Part shown: positions 58,432 to 64,000 of the stretch, piece after piece
How the letters are laid out: each line of letters starts with the position of its first letter
Numbering within the stretch: the stretch's first letter is position 1
Assembly (NCBI GenBank): GCA_963989385.1
Contig: OZ022500.1
Coordinates: 23,450,460-23,514,459, forward strand
Direction of reading: 5' to 3'
DNA length: 64,000 nt
Source: Ctena decussata
Lineage: Eukaryota > Mollusca > Bivalvia > Lucinida > Lucinidae
Position numbers and translations under genes: made by a program
Notes under the pieces: model-generated
What the model was told of the DNA's origin: nothing
Databases searched by the model: none
Seen by the model: only the letters and a program-made list of their open reading frames with translations

Positions 58432-61400
58432 GTAAGTGAAATGACCATATTTAATATAGATATTTTATTCAAAGTCTCACTTTCACATTATACATGATAC
58501 TCGTTAAAGAAACATTATCATACAACACTTTGCAAGTGGAACCATTTTTAATACACGAACAACATGCATAATAGATGCACAAAAGTCTGGTATATTGTAT
58601 CTTATTTCACTTGCGCCTCACAAGAAACGTTTTTTGTATAGATGTAAGATTTTTAAGGCGTGGCCCGTCTATGTTACGGCAAATTTTCTTCATTGTGCGG
58701 TGACTTGTGCTTAATTTTTTTTTTTTTTTTTTTTTACTTTTATTCAATGAAAAATCGTATTTCAGCATGTTCTCTATTTGCTTTTAGACTGTGATGGGAT
58801 TGAGAACCAGCATTTCATGTATATTCTTCTCGCTGTTGAGGGGGCGAAAATGAAAATGACGGAGTTGCTACTCTGAATGTTGATGCTTTGAGCATATTAT
58901 GAATGCAGGCGGCTCTGAGTTTTTGCTTTTTGTGTACCGTATTAATCCTATTAAACGCCCCATGGGGCTTTGCATCTTTCGAAATGTGGTGTTATTTAGA
59001 GCCTGATAATTAGTAAATCAGCCACTGCCAAAACGATTCTAAACAGTATAAGGTGAATGGCCACAATTTCAGAGGAAGCAATTCCACTATTTTACATCAA
59101 TATTCAACAGGGGTCAGCTCTTAAAGGAAAGACTTTGCTCCTCGAGGAGCAAATTCTTGCTTTGAAGAGTGGACCCCTTTGGCAGAGATACGTCCTCCAG
59201 AGAAGCAAACAGGAATTTATGTTTTTCCCCTTTGTAAAACTGTTGGCATACTTTGAGATTTTTTAATAGAGGCGCGGGGGTGGGGGTACATTTATTAAAG
59301 CAGAGGTTGTTATAAGAATTATTACGGTAAATGTCCGGACACAGCTCATTACAGAACTCATCCTTTCCCTTGCATAATTCACCTTGCATAATTTGATATG
59401 TGCTTATATAATAAGGAATGGTATTAATTTTACAGCAAATCCGATTTTCTGTGAGAATTGTCAAACTTCTGGACCCATTGGTATAGACTGTGAGTACGGG
59501 TGTTGTGGTAATAGGCATGACCAGTACTGTTGCAGGTATTTTCTTTATCATTTGAGCCGCGACACGAGAAAACCAACAAAGGGGCATGTGCGCCCAGCGA
59601 AGACTCAGACCAGCCTGGAAATCCGCCCAGCCTGATAAGAGTCCTCGCTGTGCGCGTAAAGGGTAGCTAAGGGTCTAAGCTACCTCCATGTCGACAGCGA
59701 AGACCTTGCTCAGACTAGGCAGTTGCCCAGGCTGATCTGAGTATTCGCTGGGCGCACATGCCACTTTGTTGGTTGTGTCGTGTCGTGGCTTATTTGTGTA
59801 TTTTTGTTTTATGTTCCCCGCAGAACGCATAGTCTGTGTATATAGAAGGTGTGCACTTCAGTTTTTATTACATGTAATTTAGGTGCATTATTTTTTCGTG
59901 ACGCGATTTGTAACTTTTGCTTTTTACTCTCACCTTCTTTAAGAAGAGACTATGCCAAAAATACAAAGCAATAATTTGAAATACATATGAAAATTGCCAT
60001 ACGAGGGGCGTTCATTTAATGTTGTCATTGAGGTTCCACAGGGCGTGTTATTAATTCCATTCACATTTCTTCGAAGTATTCTCCCTTCAGGAAAAAGTCG
60101 CAAGGACTAAGGTCTGGCGAATAAGGTGGATGAGAGAGCTGAGCTACCTTTTCCTCTTTCTTTGAAGAAATAATACATTTAAATTAAAGAAAATCAAAAT
60201 ACACATTTTATTTTGCAATAGACTAGTTTTAGTTGATGTTTTGTCAGTTCAATGTGTCCGTCTTTCCATGTGCGTAAATCTCTTTTGAACCGTATACCTC
60301 GTCAGACAATTTTTCTTACAGTTTTCACTCAGATGAACTTTAAAGGATATTTTATCAGGTTAGAATTGTTCAACTAAGACATTTTTGGGTGCGTTACCAT
60401 GTCAGCGCACCCCAAAATTGAATAACTTCGATTGAGTGATTGATTGATTGTTTTGTGTTTAACGGCCCTTTGAGAAAGTATTTCAGTCTATATCGGGCCG
60501 TCTCCCAGAGAGAAGGAGAAAGAAAAGAGAAATGATAGGCGAGAGAAAAAATGTCCAAACAACCCCCACCCGCACCTCCTGCAAGCACAGTAGGCCCTTG
60601 CCCTACTATGATACAAATCAGTAGGACGCCCCGGCACTGGAAGTTACACACAGCACCATCGCACCACCCGACCACCCCATCGATTGAGTGTGTATAAACA
60701 CAGTCAGTTGCGGTTTTGAGGTTTGTAACGTTTGAAAACGCTTCAATCGATGTCCGACCGTAGCAAACATCCAGCAACTTTAGCCCTAAAGGCACCACAA
60801 GAGCAGACGACAAACATTACTTCTGCAAAATTTCAAAAACGTTTTATCCCGGCTATATCATATTTAGATTTCAAAGATGTGAGGTCAGTGAGTGAGTGAG
60901 TGAACTCGGATTAACGTCACACCAACACACAGGTCATACGGAGACAGGATCTCGGTTTAAAAGTCTCACCCGAAAGACTGAAAAAAGAAATGAGGGCAAA
61001 CAGTGCAGATCCAGATGAGGCGGCCTATCATGAGCCGCTTCATCTGGATCTACGCTGTTTGCAATTCAACTATTATATTTTTCTTCTTATCGCTTTGAAG
61101 ACACAACACCCTAATGACCGTTTTTTGGAATATGGAGATATAAGATAAGAAAAGAAATCAACATGGGCCCTAAAGAGACCTTTTATTTCATACAGGGAGA
61201 GGCTACAGTGAAGGGATTTTATGACACTCATAATCACTTAGATAAGAAAATCCTTTGATATTGGGAACTGGGAAAGGATATGTTTATTGGAGGCGATAAT
61301 GAGTGCCACCACTCCCATATAGGCTGAAAAACATTTCTGTCTGCTTGTTTCAGTGACCCATATTGGGATTGGTACAGAATCATTGGAGTCGTCATAGGCG

Positions 61401-62927
61401 GTATAGTTGCAGTTGCATTTCTGATAATTGCTATTGTGTTTATCTGCGCTTATTGTCAAAAGAAACAGGCGAGAAACTCTACCAGAGTGATTCCACTGGT
61501 GATACAACACCCGCCCCCACGGCCGCTGCATGTAGCACACCCTCTCCCGCAGCCGCCCGCTTACAACACAGTGCCAAAATTCAGGCAGAACACCGATTCT
61601 ACAAGTAAGTTATACATGCGCAGTAGCACCGTATTCACATCTTACGGTGAATTTATATACTTTCAGGGGAAGCAGATGTCATTTAGCCGCAACATGAGAA
61701 AACCAACAATGTGGTTGTGCGCCCAAGGCAGACTCAGATCAGCCTGGGCATCCGCCGAGTCTGATCAGAGTCTTCGCTGTCCGCACGGAAGTAGCTTAGA
61801 CCCTTAGCTACCCTTTAAGCGCTTAGAGAAGAGTCTGATCTGTCTGGACGGATGCCCAGGCTGATCTGAGTCTGCGATGGGCGCACAATCACATTGTTGG
61901 TTTTCTCGTGTCGCGGCTCATTTTATTTTTGCCACCCTTCTCCCGGAGGGGTCCAATCTGATATGAAAATAGTAGCTCCTCAAGGAGAAGGAGTTATTTG
62001 TCTCAGCTAGGAGTGGGAACTTTTTCTTTGGTATTTGGGCACTGTCGTCCGTCGGGAAGCAAACAAGAAGTCACACAATATGTTCGTCTTTGTAAAAACG
62101 GCGGATAAAACATAGACGTAGACCTCTACGACTTTAAAACTTTTTTTATCGAAACTTGGCATATTCTATCCGGAAATGCTATGTAAAACTCTGGGTTCGT
62201 TGAACAGAAAGAAAACACCAGCTCCTTGATGAGATGCAGCCGAAGGTTCTTGAGGTTACCAAAATAAAAGGATGATCCGTCAAGCTATCCACCTATGTTC
62301 TTTCAAAGCAGCTGATAATCCAACATTGTTCACTATCACACGATACTATTTATCTCCCACCCGCTGACTCGAATGTCTTGAAACCATACATGCGGTCCCT
62401 CTTTTGCCTGGATCCGCACTTTCATTACAATTCGATTTAACTTAAACTTTATTTTCCATTACAAAGAAAGCTGAACGAGCTTTAAATAAGATTCTATAAC
62501 GTAAAAAAAACAGATGTTGGCCTAGCACTCAGTGGTCCTAAAGTGGTGGTTGAAATCAGAGAACTTAGAGAAAATTACCGACACCCGACGGGGGATATGT
62601 CCAACGCCAGGTTTTATTTCGTTTAGTTGGTGCACCCCGGTTACCACTGGACCCTGGTCTGTAAGGTCATTGGGTCCTATATTGAATATTTTATACATCT
62701 ATCTTGTAGATATCTCCTACATTCATTCAGATTTCAATGACATTGCAGGGTTTCCACAGTCAAATGCAGGTTATGGATTGCCACCACCGTACACCAATAC
62801 CAGTGCAGTAGGCACCAGCACACAAAGTAACAGGGGTGTTCACAACGGTCCACGTCACAGGGTACCACCTGCAGCTCAGGCTGACTCACATCTCTCAACG
62901 ATTAATGGCTCAGACAGTTACATGTAG
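58389..62927 (+). CDS. Shisa/CYYR1/WBP1-like single-pass membrane adaptor, 190 aa, four exons
   Basis: Exons 58389-58431, 59436-59535, 61354-61604 and 62749-62927 total 573 nt; GT-AG splice sites and phases (1, 2, 1) agree. Residues 1-15 are a signal peptide (MLNTLLCIFIVANFG). The ectodomain is very short with eight cysteines: FCENC, DCEYGCC and QYCC. One TM helix follows (about 54-77, IIGVVIGGIVAVAFLIIAIV). The cytosolic tail is Pro-rich with PPAY and PPPY, which bind WW-domain proteins such as Nedd4-type ubiquitin ligases. A Cys-rich ectodomain with paired CC, one TM and PPxY motifs is the layout of the Shisa-like superfamily. Function in this animal is unknown; membrane trafficking or receptor turnover is an inference. 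Confidence 0.8.
59075..59215. repeat. Foldback of the 'aagcaaacaggaagt' family
   Basis: Central palindrome tttgctcctcgaggagcaaa and the end agaagcaaacaggaa. It lies in intron 1 of gene 2. Confidence 0.65.
59436..59535 (+). CDS. Gene 2 exon 2: Cys-rich ectodomain
   Basis: The acceptor is ttaattttacag and the donor gtattt; phase 1 to 2. It encodes ANPIFCENCQTSG, then DCEYGCCGNRHDQYCC. All eight ectodomain cysteines come from this exon. Confidence 0.85.
59554..59791. mobile_element. GAGCCGCGAC foldback MITE, copy 11
   Basis: Starts 18 nt after the donor of gene 2 exon 2. It is flanked by ATTT on both sides. Confidence 0.85.
60000..60170 (-). pseudogene. Truncated mariner 3' end
   Basis: On the minus strand it matches the end of the element at 43889-44890: pieces of the [10 protein letters not shown] region, the GEYFE region, and the terminus cgaggggcgttcatttaatg next to TA. 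The middle and other end are missing. Confidence 0.75.
60448..60680. repeat. Dispersed 230-bp repeat, copy 2
   Basis: gccgtctcccagagagaagg and atcagtaggacgccccggca; see 55745-55975. Confidence 0.75.
60776..61070. mobile_element. TTAACTCTTT MITE, copy 4, interrupted
   Basis: The left part (ttagccctaaaggcacca, gcagacgacaaacattact) and the inner palindrome at 60998-61062 (gatgaggcggcctatcatga) are separated by about 110 bp with tcagtgagtgagtgagtg. The right end is lost. Confidence 0.6.
61354..61604 (+). CDS. Gene 2 exon 3: TM helix and first PPxY motif
   Basis: The acceptor is tctgcttgtttcag and the donor gtaagt; phase 2 to 1. It begins SDPYWDWYR, then the TM helix and CAYCQKKQARN, a basic stop-transfer. 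The tail holds HPPPRP and PPAYNTV. Confidence 0.9.
61685..61919. mobile_element. GAGCCGCGAC foldback MITE, copy 12
   Basis: Flanked by CATTT / CATTT. It lies in intron 3 of gene 2, about 80 nt after the donor. Confidence 0.85.
61926..62080. repeat. Foldback of the 'aagcaaacaggaagt' family
   Basis: gtagctcctcaaggagaagg in the centre and gggaagcaaacaagaagtca at the end. Confidence 0.6.
62749..62927 (+). CDS. Gene 2 exon 4: second PPxY motif and stop
   Basis: The acceptor is atgacattgcag; phase 1. It encodes FPQSNAGYGLPPPYTNT and a Ser/Asn-rich end, SDSYM, with TAG at 62925. An earlier acceptor at 62730 would add six codons in frame; the chosen one gives the simplest join. Confidence 0.85.
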
Positions 62928-62938
62928 AATAATGATAT

Positions 62939-63174
62939 GAGCCGCGACACGAGAAGACCAACAATGTGGTTGTGCCGCCAGCGCAGACTCAGATCAGCCT
63001 GGGCATCCACCCAGTCTGATCAGGGTCTTCGCTGGCCGCATGAAGGTAGCTTAGACCCTAAGCTACCCTTTAAGCGCATAACTAAGAGTCTTATCGGAAT
63101 TAGCGGATGCCCATGCTGATCTGAGTCTGCGATTGGCGCACAACCACATTGTTGGGTTTCTCGTGTCGCGGCTC
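62939..63174. mobile_element. GAGCCGCGAC foldback MITE, copy 13, in the presumed 3' UTR of gene 2
   Basis: Starts 12 nt after the stop codon. Full-length arms, so the mRNA would carry a hairpin of about 110 bp per arm right behind the coding region unless polyadenylation occurs before it. Confidence 0.85.
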
Positions 63175-64000
63175 AATTATCACTGATAATACATGTATAA
63201 CAATGGCTGGCATTTCTACAGTACGTGAAATGTGGAAGGAACCGCTTAGTACATAAATTTCAATACATACAGGAGTACATTCCTTAAAGTTGTGTTTGTG
63301 GTGGTGAACTATATCTTCAGTTTATACAGTAATTATGCTAAGTATACCGTCAAATTAAAAACGGATGGGACATCTGAAATAATCACGTAACTGTCATGAA
63401 AATTGAACAGTTTTTTTCAACGCAGTAAGTTATGTATCTCAAAGATGCAAACGGTATGAAAAACAGTGTAGACCGAGATCAGACTGCTCCTCAAGGAGCA
63501 GGCTGATCAGGGTCTGCATGTTTGCTCAGACCAATCCCAGCAGGCACATGACATGCTAATGTCATCGCACTGACGTCTATGCGCCGTTTTCTTGTCAAAT
63601 CGACGTCAGTATGACACCATTTCGACGCCATGTGCCCGCTTACGGCATAAAGCCAAAGATGGTTATATTACCAGTTCTGCCACACATGCAAGCATACGCG
63701 AGCTGCGGCGTTGAACTATCTCATACATAGTTCAATGTCTACACTCATAAGGATAGTATAAGAAATCTTTACACGTTTTGTCAGCCTGTATGGGCAAATA
63801 TTTACATTATCAGTGTAGAGCTCTCTGTTAACCCAATAATAAGTGATGCGGGTTTCAATGCAGTTTAAAAGTCAATAATTACATTGTATCACGCGCTTCA
63901 GAGTGACAGCTCATCTCACTAACTAGCACGTGAAATCTGCAACATTCCATGTACTTGAATGGCTAGTAAACATTGAGTGACAGCTCGCTACGCCTTCTTG
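63175..64000. other. Region downstream of gene 2
   Basis: Holds a palindrome at 63459-63526 (gatcagactgctcctcaaggagcag...) and a GACGTC-type palindrome with GGCAC ends at 63536-63636. No gene seen. No clear AATAAA follows gene 2 closely. Confidence 0.5.

Noticed and set aside
62937..63119. Frames reading [11 protein letters not shown] (here and at 16076, 42131, 59384, 61436) as conserved peptides
   Set aside because: They are one arm of the GAGCCGCGAC foldback; the repetition reflects the MITE, not protein conservation.

Overview
The window is a piece of an AT-rich metazoan nuclear genome. I infer a bivalve or other mollusc from three things: a corin-like multidomain protease gene with small, mostly phase-1 exons in long introns; very dense short foldback elements; and repeats rich in TCAAGGTCA half-sites, which molluscan DNA often carries. 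No species is assigned.

Two host genes can be read. Gene 1 (+ strand, 7062-47534) is a mosaic serine protease. I can follow 16 exons whose splice phases all agree; they total 2343 nt and give 780 codons plus a stop. Domain order is SEA (partial) - Frizzled - Frizzled - LDLa - LDLa - SRCR - trypsin (S1A). The catalytic His, Asp and Ser, the Arg|IVGG activation site and Asp189 are all present. The exons for the cytoplasmic tail, the membrane anchor and the start of SEA were not found; they lie in 1-7061 or off the left edge. Gene 2 (+ strand, 58389-62927) is a complete four-exon, 190-residue type I membrane protein. It has a signal peptide, a short Cys-rich ectodomain, one TM helix and a PPxY-containing tail (Shisa/CYYR1/WBP1-like adaptor).

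Most of the remainder is mobile or repetitive. 1-7.0 kb holds foldbacks, TIR elements and a diverged direct repeat. 7-15.5 kb holds exons 1-5 with foldbacks and a minisatellite-cored element. 15.5-25 kb is one intron with an apparently intact antisense non-LTR retrotransposon (19.0-23.8 kb). 25-30 kb holds the second Frizzled domain, the first LDLa exon with decayed upstream copies, and tandem repeats. 30.8-36.6 kb is a minisatellite split by an antisense Ty1/copia element (5029 bp, 193/194-bp LTRs, 5-bp target duplication). 36.6-47.5 kb holds LDLa2, SRCR and trypsin exons, with a tRNA-derived SINE (12-bp target duplication), a 615-bp TA-flanked element, a deleted mariner and several foldbacks. 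47.5-58.4 kb has no recognised gene and is mostly repeats, including a 2055-bp TTAA-flanked insertion inside another element. 58.4-64 kb is gene 2 plus repeats.

One foldback family (ends GAGCCGCGAC / GTCGCGGCTC, about 235 bp) occurs 13 times. It creates spurious reading frames and often sits a few nucleotides from exon edges. The two host genes share no obvious pathway; both encode secreted or membrane-surface proteins.
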